From Cohnella mopanensis (GTDB lineage Bacteria > Bacillota > Bacilli > Paenibacillales > Paenibacillaceae), in assembly GCF_022352055.1 (NCBI RefSeq), contig NZ_JAKRWM010000002.1, positions 124,001-188,000 of the forward strand: a DNA stretch of 64,000 nucleotides, written 5' to 3'. Both the position numbers and the translations under genes were made by a program. Below, piece after piece: positions 26,913 through 35,240 of this stretch (position 1 is the stretch's first letter; every line of letters begins with the position of its first letter). Below the pieces are notes generated by a model. The model worked only from the letters and a program-made list of their open reading frames with translations, did no database searches and was not told where the DNA came from.

Positions 26913-27586
26913 GTGAACCGATAAGATTGCTACTGGCGGACGACCATAGACACGCTCGGGAAGGGATGCGGACGATCGTCTCGGCGGTACCCGATTTTCT
27001 TGTCGTGGGAGAGGCAACGAGTGGGGAAGAAGCGTTGGCGATGGCCGGCGGTTTGCAGCCGGATTTGATTCTGATGGATATCAACATGCCGGGAATGGGC
27101 GGCTTGGAAGCCGTTAAGGCGATCAAGAGCGAGTATCCGTCCATCAAAATCATCATGGTGACCGTATCCGACGATGTATCCCATCTGTTCGAGGCACTCA
27201 AGAAAGGTGCTCAAGGTTATTTGCTAAAGAACCTTAACCCTTCCGCGTGGCGGGATTATTTGCGCGCGGTTGCTCTAGACGAGGCCCCCCTTAACCCGGA
27301 GCTCGCCATGTCCATCCTGCGGGAATTCGCGGACCGCGGCAACAAAGGTAACTTTCAAGCCAAGGAGAAGGAGCCGGAGTACGGCGGGTTAACGCCCAGG
27401 GAGAAGGAAATCCTTCAGGAGGTAGCCAGAGGAAACACGAATCGCGAGGTCGCTATATCGCTTGGATTGTCGGAGCACACGGTGAAAAATCATCTCAAAA
27501 ATATATTGCAAAAGCTGCATCTGGACAATCGGGTTCAACTGACGCGTTACGCATACGAACGGGGTATGGTAGAGACGGAATCGTAG
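26909..27586 (+). CDS. NarL/FixJ-type response regulator of the copper cluster
   Basis: A 225-residue DNA-binding regulator. The receiver domain has LLADDHRHAREG, the phospho-acceptor Asp about 57 in LILMDINMPG and a Lys in YLLKNLNPS; the LuxR-type helix-turn-helix is LTPREKEILQEVARGNTNREVAISLGLSEHTVKNH. It overlaps the kinase gene by four bases and is certainly its partner. It may activate the ycnI-like gene, whose promoter carries an inverted repeat (27633-27650). In B. subtilis the corresponding copper genes are instead controlled by the repressor YcnK. Confidence 0.92.
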   Translation: MSEPIRLLLADDHRHAREGMRTIVSAVPDFLVVGEATSGEEALAMAGGLQPDLILMDINMPGMGGLEAVKAIKSEYPSIKIIMVTVSDDVSHLFEALKKGAQGYLLKNLNPSAWRDYLRAVALDEAPLNPELAMSILREFADRGNKGNFQAKEKEPEYGGLTPREKEILQEVARGNTNREVAISLGLSEHTVKNHLKNILQKLHLDNRVQLTRYAYERGMVETES

Positions 27587-27632
27587 TAACGGGTAATAAC
27601 GCCGCTATATCGTCACAAAGTGTAACGCGAAT

Positions 27633-27677
27633 ATGACTCTTTCGAGTCATGCGCAATAGGGTAGAGCAAGCTATACT
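27633..27677 (+). promoter_or_regulatory. Inverted repeat and weak promoter in front of the ycnI-like gene
   Basis: ATGACTC (27633-27639) and GAGTCAT (27644-27650) form a perfect 7-bp inverted repeat with a 4-nt centre, followed by TATACT (27672-27677). No good -35 lies 17-18 bp upstream of that -10; the palindrome ends where it should be. This suits an activator-dependent promoter, possibly served by the adjacent response regulator. Confidence 0.45.
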
Positions 27678-27723
27678 GAGAGATATCTTAAACTAATGGA
27701 ATATGAAAGGTCGGATATCTCTT

Positions 27724-28347
27724 ATGAAAAAAAGTTTAATGCTTTCTTTAGTCTTGTTGTTGTCGATCGGATTTGCCGGAATAGCTAGCGCGCACGTAAC
27801 CGTGCAGCCTAAAGAAGTACCTGCCGGCTCATATCAAGTTTTCACCGTTCGCGTGCCTTCGGAGAAGGATAGCGCGACGACGCAAGTGAAAGTGGCCATA
27901 CCGGACAACGTGAACGTGAGCCGCTTCGAACCGAAAGCGGATTGGACCTACGAAATCGAGAAAGGCGCGTCGGATAAAATCGTCAGCGTCACATGGAAAG
28001 CAACAGGCAATGGACTCGGTGCCACGGAATTCGGAGAATTCCGCATGCAAGGCAAAGTAGCCGACGATGCTAAAGAATTGACATGGAAAGCATACCAAAC
28101 CTATTCGGATGGCGAAGTCGTAGAATGGACGGGCGCGGCGGACGCGGACAAACCGGCTTCGGTAACGACGGTAACGGCAGCTACGGGAGACGGACATGGC
28201 GATAGCCACGGTGCGGCAAGCGGAGCGGCTGCAAGCGGCGACGAAGCAGATTCCGACCGGGATACGCTAACATTGTCGCTCGCAATCGCGGGCTTGGTTG
28301 CAGGCGTTCTGGCGTTGCTCATCGCGTTATTCCGCAAACGGGCATAA
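27724..28347 (+). CDS. YcnI-like copper-binding membrane-anchored protein (DUF1775)
   Basis: About 207 residues. A signal peptide (to about residue 23) ends in SA, so the mature protein begins with HVTVQP; this His and a conserved Trp later (DWTYEIE) form the Cu(II) site known from YcnI. The DUF1775 domain spans about 24-145, followed by a His/Gly/Asp-rich linker and a C-terminal membrane helix with an RKRA end. It faces the outside and may hand copper to the CopC-CopD protein. ATG 27724 is chosen because the signal sequence then begins MKKS and AAAGGTCGG precedes it. Confidence 0.9.
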   Translation: MKKSLMLSLVLLLSIGFAGIASAHVTVQPKEVPAGSYQVFTVRVPSEKDSATTQVKVAIPDNVNVSRFEPKADWTYEIEKGASDKIVSVTWKATGNGLGATEFGEFRMQGKVADDAKELTWKAYQTYSDGEVVEWTGAADADKPASVTTVTAATGDGHGDSHGAASGAAASGDEADSDRDTLTLSLAIAGLVAGVLALLIALFRKRA

Positions 28348-28365
28348 AGAATACGTACTTGCGAG

Positions 28366-28400
28366 AGACCATCTGGTAACTTTACCGGATGGTCTTTGTT
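28366..28400 (+). terminator. Rho-independent terminator after the ycnI-like gene
   Basis: AGACCATCTGGTAA (28366-28379) pairs with TTACCGGATGGTCT (28382-28395), followed by a T-rich tail. Confidence 0.85.
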
Positions 28401-28421
28401 TACAAAGCCGGGCATTCCGGC

Positions 28422-28450
28422 TTGCTTGAACATTTCACATGCTCTATAAT
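28422..28450 (+). promoter_or_regulatory. SigA-type promoter of the pheST leader
   Basis: TTGCTT (28422-28427), a 17-bp spacer and TATAAT (28445-28450). The T-box leader starts just downstream. Confidence 0.75.
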
Positions 28451-28456
28451 GATCTG

Positions 28457-28753
28457 TAAATGCAAAAATGCGATGATGGAGACAAGTAAGCAGTGCCTTC
28501 TTTCAGGGAGGGAGCGCCTAAGACTGAGAGCGTTCCTAAGAATCCAGGCTGTCGAAATTCACTCCGGAGCAGTCCTTTGAAGGTTCGGCAGTGCCGATGA
28601 TTAGAAGGAACCGGCTGACGGCCCGTTACGCCGTATGAAGCGGGAATGTCCAGAGCGCGCAAGCGTTCCAGCTACTTCAAGGAGTAGCGGCGGCATTTCA
28701 ACAAAGGGTGGTACCACGGTCTTTTCGTCCCTTACGGGAGAGAAGGCCTTTTT
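28457..28753 (+). ncRNA. T-box riboswitch controlling pheST (tRNA-Phe)
   Basis: The 3' half carries the hallmark T-box AAAGGGTGGTACCACGG (28703-28719), which forms the antiterminator when uncharged tRNA binds. The competing terminator uses 28718-28731 and 28736-28748 followed by five T. In stem I, TTC followed by A at 28558-28560 is the likely specifier codon, matching phenylalanine. The leader therefore turns on pheS and pheT when charged tRNA-Phe runs low. Confidence 0.93.
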
Positions 28754-28781
28754 CTATTTCAATGCGATAAGGAGAATCGGG

Positions 28782-29816
28782 ATGAAAGAACGATTAGAGG
28801 CTCTAAGGAAAGAGGCGCTCGAGCAGCTTCAGGGAGTGGCGGATGCCGCGGTCCTTAACGACCTTCGGGTTCAATACCTAGGCAAGAAAGGTCAACTTAC
28901 CGAGATCTTGAGAGGCATGGGATCGCTTAGCGCCGAAGAGCGTCCGGTGATCGGCCAAGTGGGCAATGACGTTCGAGCGGCCATTGAAGCGGTAATCGCG
29001 GAGAAGCAAGAAGGTTTCGACCGTGCGGCTACCGCCCACCGACTGCAAGCGGAGACGATTGACGTTACACTGCCGGGCAAAGCGGTAAGCATGGGCTCCG
29101 TTCATCCGTTGACGAAAGTAACCCAGGAGATCGAGGATATTTTCATCGGGATGGGCTATACGGTCGCGGAAGGGCCAGAAGTCGAAACGGACTTCTTCAA
29201 CTTCGAAGCGTTGAACCTGCCTAAGAACCATCCTGCGCGCGATATGCAGGATTCCTTCTACATTACGGATGAAATCTTGCTTCGTACCCAAACGTCGCCG
29301 GTACAAATCCGTACGATGAAGGCGATGAACGGCAAAACGCCGGTTAAAGTCATTTGTCCAGGCCGGGTGTACCGCCGCGATGACGACGACGCGACTCACT
29401 CCTTCATGTTCCACCAAATCGAAGGATTGGTTATCGGACCTAACATTCGGATGAGCGATCTGAAGGGAACGTTGCTTCAATTCGTGCAGGAAATGTACGG
29501 ACCGCAAATGCAAATTCGGCTTCGTCCGAGCTTCTTCCCGTTCACGGAACCGAGCGCGGAAGTGGATGTGACGTGCGCGCAATGCGGCGGCAGCGGCTGC
29601 CGGATGTGCAAGCATACCGGATGGATCGAAATTCTCGGCTGCGGAATGGTACATCCCAAAGTACTCGAGCACGGCGGATATGATCCGGCGGAAGTTACTG
29701 GCTTCGCTTTCGGGATGGGCGTAGAACGGATTGCGCTGCTCAAATACGGAATCGACGATATCCGTCATTTCTATGCGAACGATACGAAATTCCTAAGCCA
29801 GTTCGCGAAGATGTGA
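28782..29816 (+). CDS. pheS: Phenylalanyl-tRNA synthetase alpha subunit
   Basis: A 344-residue class II synthetase subunit; with PheT it forms the alpha2-beta2 enzyme that charges tRNA-Phe. The N-terminal coiled coil (about 1-85) binds tRNA; the catalytic domain has motif 2 ([20 protein letters not shown]) and motif 3 ([18 protein letters not shown]). ATG 28782 has AAGGAG seven bases upstream and gives the family's N-terminus [12 protein letters not shown]; the frame upstream belongs to the T-box leader. pheT follows after 76 bp. Confidence 0.97.
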   Translation: MKERLEALRKEALEQLQGVADAAVLNDLRVQYLGKKGQLTEILRGMGSLSAEERPVIGQVGNDVRAAIEAVIAEKQEGFDRAATAHRLQAETIDVTLPGKAVSMGSVHPLTKVTQEIEDIFIGMGYTVAEGPEVETDFFNFEALNLPKNHPARDMQDSFYITDEILLRTQTSPVQIRTMKAMNGKTPVKVICPGRVYRRDDDDATHSFMFHQIEGLVIGPNIRMSDLKGTLLQFVQEMYGPQMQIRLRPSFFPFTEPSAEVDVTCAQCGGSGCRMCKHTGWIEILGCGMVHPKVLEHGGYDPAEVTGFAFGMGVERIALLKYGIDDIRHFYANDTKFLSQFAKM

Positions 29817-29892
29817 CTTGGCTTCTAGAGACGATAATTGAAGTTAGCGGAACTATTATGCAATTACTTTGATCAAACGAGGGGAGTTTCCC

Positions 29893-32340
29893 ATGAACGT
29901 ATCTTATCGGTGGTTATCCGATTATATTGATTTAAGCGGCATTGCCGCCCAGGAATTGGCGGAAATGATGACGAGAGGCGGGATCGAGATCGATTCCGTA
30001 CCTTCGCGAAACGCGGGAGTTAGCGGCGTAGTCGTCGGTTATGTGAAAACAAGGGAAAAGCACCCCGACGCGGATAAGCTAAGCGTCTGTACGATTGATG
30101 CCGGAACCGGAGAGGATCTGCAAATCGTATGCGGCGCCGCCAATATTGGCGCGGATATGAAGGTTCCGGTTGCGATGGTCGGCGCGAAGCTGCCTGGCGG
30201 GTTGGACATTAAACGCGCGAAGCTTCGCGGCGTCGAATCGCAAGGAATGATCTGTTCCGCCCGCGAGCTGGGCATTAACGACAAGCTGTTACCGAAAGAA
30301 CAGCAAGAAGGAATTTTGATCCTTCCTGCCGATACGGAAATCGGACGGGATATTCTGGATGTGCTCGCGTTGAACGATTCGATCCTCGAATTGGATCTTA
30401 CGCCTAACCGTTCGGATTGCCTTAGCATGCTTGGAGTCGCTTACGAGGTTGCGGCACTGACGGGACGTCCTTTGAATCTGCCTGAACCGAAGAAGGATAT
30501 TTATCCGACTTCCGATAGGACTTCCGATCATGTCCGCGTTACGATCAGCGCGAAAGAGCATTGCTCCCTGTACGCCGCGCGTTACATTAAAGGAGTTAAG
30601 ATTGCTCCTGCGCCGCAATGGATACAAAATCGTTTGATCGCGGCAGGAGTACGCCCGATTAACAATATCGTCGATATTACGAACTATGTCATGCTGGAAT
30701 ACGGCCAACCGCTTCATGCCTTCGATGCGGCCAAAGTAGCGGAAGGGCGTATCGACGTTCGTCTGGCGCAGCCTGGCGAAGTGCTCGTTACGCTTGACGA
30801 TCAAGAGCGCAAATTAGAGCCGCAGATGCTCGTCATCGCCGACGCGGAAAAGGCAATTGCTCTAGCCGGAGTAATGGGCGGAGCGAATTCTGAAGTCTCG
30901 TCGGAGACGACGGACATTATCCTCGAATCCGCTAAGTTCGATGGCGGAACGGTTCGCCGTACGTCGCGGCAATTGGGACTGCGTTCTGAAGCATCCGCGC
31001 GGTTCGAGAAAGAAGTCGATCCTGCGCGGGTTAGGGATGCCCTTGATCGTGCGGCGGGCTTGATCGCGCGTTATGCCGAAGGTCTTGTCACGGAAGGAGT
31101 CGTAGAAGCGGACGTATCCGTTCAACAACCGGTGAACGTTGAAATCTCGCTTGACCGAATTAACGGGATGCTTGGAACGGAGCTCTCGAAGCTGGAGATC
31201 AAGACGATCTTCTCCCGGCTGAACTTCCCGGCGGAAGTGAATGGCGATGGAGTATGGAACGTATCGATTCCTTCGCGTCGCGGTGATATTACCCGAGACG
31301 TCGACTTGATCGAGGAAGTGGCTCGATTGCATGGTTACGACGAAATTCCGACGACATTGATCGAAGGCGCGACCACTGCTGGGGCCTTAACGAAACCGCA
31401 GGCTATTCGCAGGGAATTGCGGTCGGTTCTGACAGGAGCCGGATTACACGAAACGATCTGTTATTCGGTTACGTCCGTGCAAAGAACGACTTTGTACAAA
31501 GAACTCTCGGGCGAAACGAAGCCGATCCCGCTCGCGATGCCGATGAGCGAGGAGCGCAGCGTCTTGCGGACGAACTTGATCCCAAGCTTGCTCGATGCGG
31601 CTGCCTACAATTTGTCCCGCAAAAATAACGAACTGGCGTTATTCGAAATCGGTAACGTGTATCTTTCCGATGAGGAAGTGCTGACGCGCCTGCCACAGGA
31701 AAAGCCTCGACTTTCTTTGTTGTTAAGCGGAAATCGTCGTTCCGCAAGCTGGAACCGCTCCGCCGAGCCGGTCGATTTCTACGATGCTAAAGGCGTCTTG
31801 GAAAAACTATTCGAACGGTTAGGGCTTTCCGGAATCATCGCGTACGCGGCTGCTCAGCCTGCCGGCTTCCATCCGGGAAGAACGGCAACGATTACGATCC
31901 ATACGGAACGCGGAGAAGAAACGATCGGATACGTTGGACAATTGCATCCTGAATTGCAACGCGATTTTGATCTGCCGGATACGTACGTAGCCGAGCTGGA
32001 GCTCGCTTCGATCTATGAATACGCAGATCGCCGTATCGAATATCGCACATTGCCTCGTTATCCGGCAATGGAGCGGGATATCGCAGTCGTGGTCGATCGC
32101 GGCGTAGCCGGCGGAGCGTTGACGGCTGCCATCGTCGCTTCGGCAGGCGAATTGTTGGAATCGGTCAAAGTGTTCGACGTTTATACGGGAGAACGAATCG
32201 GCAACGATAAGAAAAGCGTTGCATTGGCGTTAGTCTATCGTCACGGGGAACGTACTTTGACAGATGAGGAAGTCACGGAAACGCATGCCCGGGTATTAAC
32301 TCAATTGGAACAATCTTTCGGCGCGGAACTTCGTAAATAG
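29893..32340 (+). CDS. pheT: Phenylalanyl-tRNA synthetase beta subunit
   Basis: An 815-residue subunit, full length. In order: a B1/B5-like start (MNVSYRWLSDYIDL), an EMAP/OB-fold tRNA-binding domain (about 40-150), the B3/B4 editing domain that removes Tyr-tRNA-Phe (about 210-390), the B5 domain, a catalytic-like core, and the C-terminal FDX-ACB anticodon-binding domain (RYPAMERDIAVVVD). It starts at ATG 29893 behind AGGGGAGTTTCCC and shares the T-box controlled transcript with pheS. A terminator follows. Confidence 0.97.
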   Translation: MNVSYRWLSDYIDLSGIAAQELAEMMTRGGIEIDSVPSRNAGVSGVVVGYVKTREKHPDADKLSVCTIDAGTGEDLQIVCGAANIGADMKVPVAMVGAKLPGGLDIKRAKLRGVESQGMICSARELGINDKLLPKEQQEGILILPADTEIGRDILDVLALNDSILELDLTPNRSDCLSMLGVAYEVAALTGRPLNLPEPKKDIYPTSDRTSDHVRVTISAKEHCSLYAARYIKGVKIAPAPQWIQNRLIAAGVRPINNIVDITNYVMLEYGQPLHAFDAAKVAEGRIDVRLAQPGEVLVTLDDQERKLEPQMLVIADAEKAIALAGVMGGANSEVSSETTDIILESAKFDGGTVRRTSRQLGLRSEASARFEKEVDPARVRDALDRAAGLIARYAEGLVTEGVVEADVSVQQPVNVEISLDRINGMLGTELSKLEIKTIFSRLNFPAEVNGDGVWNVSIPSRRGDITRDVDLIEEVARLHGYDEIPTTLIEGATTAGALTKPQAIRRELRSVLTGAGLHETICYSVTSVQRTTLYKELSGETKPIPLAMPMSEERSVLRTNLIPSLLDAAAYNLSRKNNELALFEIGNVYLSDEEVLTRLPQEKPRLSLLLSGNRRSASWNRSAEPVDFYDAKGVLEKLFERLGLSGIIAYAAAQPAGFHPGRTATITIHTERGEETIGYVGQLHPELQRDFDLPDTYVAELELASIYEYADRRIEYRTLPRYPAMERDIAVVVDRGVAGGALTAAIVASAGELLESVKVFDVYTGERIGNDKKSVALALVYRHGERTLTDEEVTETHARVLTQLEQSFGAELRK

Positions 32341-32359
32341 GCAGGAAACAGTAAGGGAG

Positions 32360-32408
32360 GCAGCGAATACATCTAGACGCCGACTGGCGTGGATGGATCG
32401 CTGCTTTT
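32360..32408 (+). terminator. Hairpin terminator after pheT
   Basis: GCAGCGA (32360-32366) pairs with TCGCTGC (32398-32404); a second stem (GACGCC/GGCGT) sits inside. Four T follow. The short T-run leaves room for read-through into zapA. Confidence 0.65.
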
Positions 32409-32461
32409 GTTTGGTTTGAAAGGGTAATACATAACTATGGACGCAATGGGAGGATCACGCT

Positions 32462-34885
32462 GTGCAGGCTAACGACAAGACGCGTGTGACCGTTGACATA
32501 TATGGAACGCAATATACGCTAACGGGTCACACCAGTACCGATCACATGAGACGGGTCGCCGCTCTGGTTAACGAGCAGATGAGCAAGATTAATAGCGGGT
32601 CCCCCCGCTTGGATTTACCGAAATTGGCTGTTCTCGCAGCCGTGAACGTCGGCGATGAGCTGATGCGCCTGCGTAGGGAAAATGAGCAGTTGACGAAGGC
32701 GGAATTCGAATATAAAGGCAAAATCGAAGAGCTTGAAAGCTTGAAGATAGAAACGGCGCAAGAGCTTGCTTTCGTGAAAGAGCAGGTTACGGAAGAACTA
32801 GAGATTGTCAAAGCTCAGAAAGCGGAAGAAATCGAGAGCTTGAAGGCGAAGTCTACGGAAGAGCTGGAAAGTTTCAAAGCGAAGTCTGCGGAAGAATTGG
32901 AAAGCTTAAGAGCACAAGCAGACGCAGAGCTGGAAGTGTTGAGAGCGAAGTCTCATGAAGAGTTGGAGGTTCTAAAGGCGAAGTCGCTTGAAGAGCTGGA
33001 AAGGCTGGAGCTCAAGTCTCTGGAGGAGCTAGAGAATGAAAAGGCTCGCGGGGCTGCGGAACTTGATGAGGCGAAAGCTCGGTTCGAGGAGCTGGAAACC
33101 GAGAAAGCGAAGCTAATGGAAGAGTCCGATTTCGCCATAGCGCTGCTCGAGAAGAAGACGACCGAGCTGGACTCCGTCAAGGCTCAGAAGGCGACCGAGC
33201 TGGAAAGCTTGAAGGCGAAGTCGGCCACTGATCTTGAAAACGCGAAAATTCGGACGGGGAAAGAGTTGGAGTCACTGCGAGCCCAACTGACAGCGGAGTT
33301 CGAAAGCAGAAAAGCGCAGTTGGCGGAAGAACTGGAATTCGTTAAAGCCCAGAAGGCAGAGGAACTAGAACGTCTAAAACTTAAGGCAACGACCGAAATA
33401 GAAGAAGCGAAAGCCCAATTTGCCGACGAACTCGAGTTTGCCAAAGCGATAGCAACCGAAGAATTGGAGAACTTGAACCGAGATTCCGCCGAACAATTGG
33501 AAAATGAGAGAGAGCGGGCCCGGAGTGAGCTAGAATCCGTTAAACTACGGTTGACTTCGGAGTTCGAAAGCGAAAGAGAAGCGGCTAAACTGCATTTCAA
33601 CCAAGTGTTCGGCGAGCTCGAACTATTGAAATCCGAATCGTCCGAGCTGCTTGAATCGGTAATGGCGCAAGCGGCCAGCGAGCTCGAAAGCGCGAAAGCG
33701 CAGGCGCAAGCGGAAGCCGAACAAGTTAGGGCCGCGGCTGCGCAGGAACTGGAAAGCGCAAGGGCGCAATTCGCCGAAGAGCTTGAAAGTACAAAGGCGC
33801 AGGCGGCATCGGAATTGCAGGATGTCAAAGTGGAAGTCGTAAAGCTGGTTGATCAGCTTGTCGAAGAGAAGGCGCATTGGCTGTCGAAGCAACAGGAGCT
33901 CGAGGCAAACTTAGTGTCGGAGCTAGAAAATTTAAGCTTGAAGCAATCCGATGAAATCACGCAATTGATTGCTCGTTATTCCGAAGAATCCGCGGAACGG
34001 GACAAAGCTCACGCTACGGAGATCGAGCGGCTAAATCTCGCAAGATTAGCCGAGATGGAAGAGCTGGCGAACCATCAGAAGGTGGAAGTCGAAGCTATCG
34101 AAAGCCAACGCCTAGCTGAGAAAGAAGCGAATAAGAGCAAATTGGAAGCTGAAATTCAACTGCTACGGGATAAATCGACAGCGGAAATCAAAGAAATCGA
34201 AACGATGTATTCCGAAGAGCTTGAACAAGTCGAATCCAAGCTTGAAGCTCTAAAAAACGAAAGAGAAGCTTTGCAAGCAAAAGAACGGGAATGGCAGCAA
34301 CAGCGCGGACAACTAGAGAGCGACGTCGAGCACTGGGCAAGGGAAGCGGACGACCAGCGTCGGACCGTTGTCGAACAACAGGAAATGCTGCAATTGGTCG
34401 AAGCCCAAACATCGGAGAAGTTAGACGCGCATGCATCAGCTCTCGCTAAGCTTGAACAGGAGCGTGAAGAGCTAGCCCGTCAGCTAAGCGAGCGAGATGA
34501 TTGGGAGAAAGCGTGGAGCGATTCGATGAAGGAATTGCAAGCGAGCGTAGCGTTAGCGCAGCAAGAGCAACGCGCCGCCGTTGAGCGGACGGCGGCGCTG
34601 GAAGCTCGCATCGCCGAGCTTGGCGAGGCGGAGGCGGGGTTGCGCGAAGCTGCGCAGCGCGCGGAGAGCGAGCTTGAAGCGGCGCTGGCGGAAGCCGCGG
34701 CCGCGCCTGTTCGCGAGGCGGAAGCTTCCGCCTCGCTGGAAAATCTGCGCGAGCAAGCCGCGCGCGGAGATCGCTTGCAGGCGGAGCTTGAGGAGCTTAA
34801 GCAGGAGCATTCCACGCTAAGCACCGAATACGCGAAGCTGCAGAGCGAATACAACGAGTGGATCGATCTGTTGGAGCAAGAATAA
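32462..34885 (+). CDS. zapA: ZapA-like cell-division protein with giant hendecad coiled-coil tail
   Basis: An 807-residue protein. Residues 1-85 are a ZapA domain (RVTVDIYGTQYTLTGHTS, then VAALVNEQM and LAVLAAVNVGDELM), which crosslinks FtsZ filaments in the division ring. Ordinary ZapA is only about 85-110 residues. From about residue 89 to 461 the sequence consists almost entirely of 11-residue units of the type EELESLKAKSA; the remainder to the C-terminus is further coiled coil with no membrane helix. No frameshift separates the parts, and the location after pheT is the normal place for zapA. GTG 32462 follows GGGAGGATCACGCT. An extended rod could span a long distance in the division apparatus; that is an inference. 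Confidence 0.88.
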   Translation: MQANDKTRVTVDIYGTQYTLTGHTSTDHMRRVAALVNEQMSKINSGSPRLDLPKLAVLAAVNVGDELMRLRRENEQLTKAEFEYKGKIEELESLKIETAQELAFVKEQVTEELEIVKAQKAEEIESLKAKSTEELESFKAKSAEELESLRAQADAELEVLRAKSHEELEVLKAKSLEELERLELKSLEELENEKARGAAELDEAKARFEELETEKAKLMEESDFAIALLEKKTTELDSVKAQKATELESLKAKSATDLENAKIRTGKELESLRAQLTAEFESRKAQLAEELEFVKAQKAEELERLKLKATTEIEEAKAQFADELEFAKAIATEELENLNRDSAEQLENERERARSELESVKLRLTSEFESEREAAKLHFNQVFGELELLKSESSELLESVMAQAASELESAKAQAQAEAEQVRAAAAQELESARAQFAEELESTKAQAASELQDVKVEVVKLVDQLVEEKAHWLSKQQELEANLVSELENLSLKQSDEITQLIARYSEESAERDKAHATEIERLNLARLAEMEELANHQKVEVEAIESQRLAEKEANKSKLEAEIQLLRDKSTAEIKEIETMYSEELEQVESKLEALKNEREALQAKEREWQQQRGQLESDVEHWAREADDQRRTVVEQQEMLQLVEAQTSEKLDAHASALAKLEQEREELARQLSERDDWEKAWSDSMKELQASVALAQQEQRAAVERTAALEARIAELGEAEAGLREAAQRAESELEAALAEAAAAPVREAEASASLENLREQAARGDRLQAELEELKQEHSTLSTEYAKLQSEYNEWIDLLEQE
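32726..33846 (+). repeat. 33-bp coding repeat (hendecads) within the zapA fusion
   Basis: Successive 33-bp units encode EELEIVKAQKA, EEIESLKAKST, EELESFKAKSA, EELESLRAQAD, AELEVLRAKSH and so on, about 30 copies with two short irregular stretches (near residues 210-233 and 378-395). The 11-residue phase is kept throughout while the codons have diverged, so selection acts on the protein period. Hendecads (11 residues per three turns) favour straight or right-handed coils instead of the usual left-handed heptad coil. Confidence 0.85.
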
Positions 34886-34910
34886 GAACATTCGAATCAA
34901 ACGCGGGTTA

Positions 34911-35140
34911 TAGTCGCAAAAACCGACTATAACCGCGAATAAACCGAGCATGACCACGTTATAGTCGCAAAAACCGACTATAACAGCGAGTGAACGGAGC
35001 ACGGCCGCGCTAAAGTCGCAAAAACCGACTATAACGGCGAGTGAACGGAGCATGGCCGCGTTAAAGTCGCAAAAAGCGACTATAACGGCGAGTGAACCGA
35101 GCACCACCACGTTATAGTCGCAAAAACCGACTAAAGTCGC
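34911..35140. repeat. 51-bp intergenic tandem repeat, array C (four units plus part of a fifth)
   Basis: The unit beginning (T/A)AGTCGCAAAAA starts at 34911, 34962, 35013, 35064 and 35115, an exact 51-bp period. Each unit contains TTATAGTCG / CGACTATAA, an inverted repeat of up to 9 bp around CAAAAAC, so the transcript would show a row of hairpins. Its core differs in sequence from arrays A and B but shares the period and the AGTC...GACT plan. It fills most of the 355-bp gap between zapA and the cupredoxin gene. Confidence 0.93.
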
Positions 35141-35182
35141 TGCGGCTGGTCTCTAAAACGCGAGATCAACCAAAGGCTTCAC

Positions 35183-35223
35183 AAAAAAGGCTATCCCCAT
35201 GTTCTTGCAGGGGGATAGCCTCT
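35183..35223. terminator. Bidirectional terminator between zapA and the cupredoxin gene
   Basis: AGGCTATCCCC (35188-35198) pairs with GGGGATAGCCT (35211-35221). A run of A on the left supplies the T-tract for the minus-strand gene; the plus side is followed by CTTT. Confidence 0.85.
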
Positions 35224-35240
35224 TTACCATTGTACTTTGA

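Noticed and set aside
33184-33828. Serine-rich minus-strand ORF opposite the zapA tail
   Set aside because: Antisense shadow of the hendecad repeat with no ribosome site.
21197-35140. Arrays B and C considered as CRISPR arrays
   Set aside because: The whole 51-bp unit is repeated with no unique spacers, there are only four to five copies and no cas genes are present.
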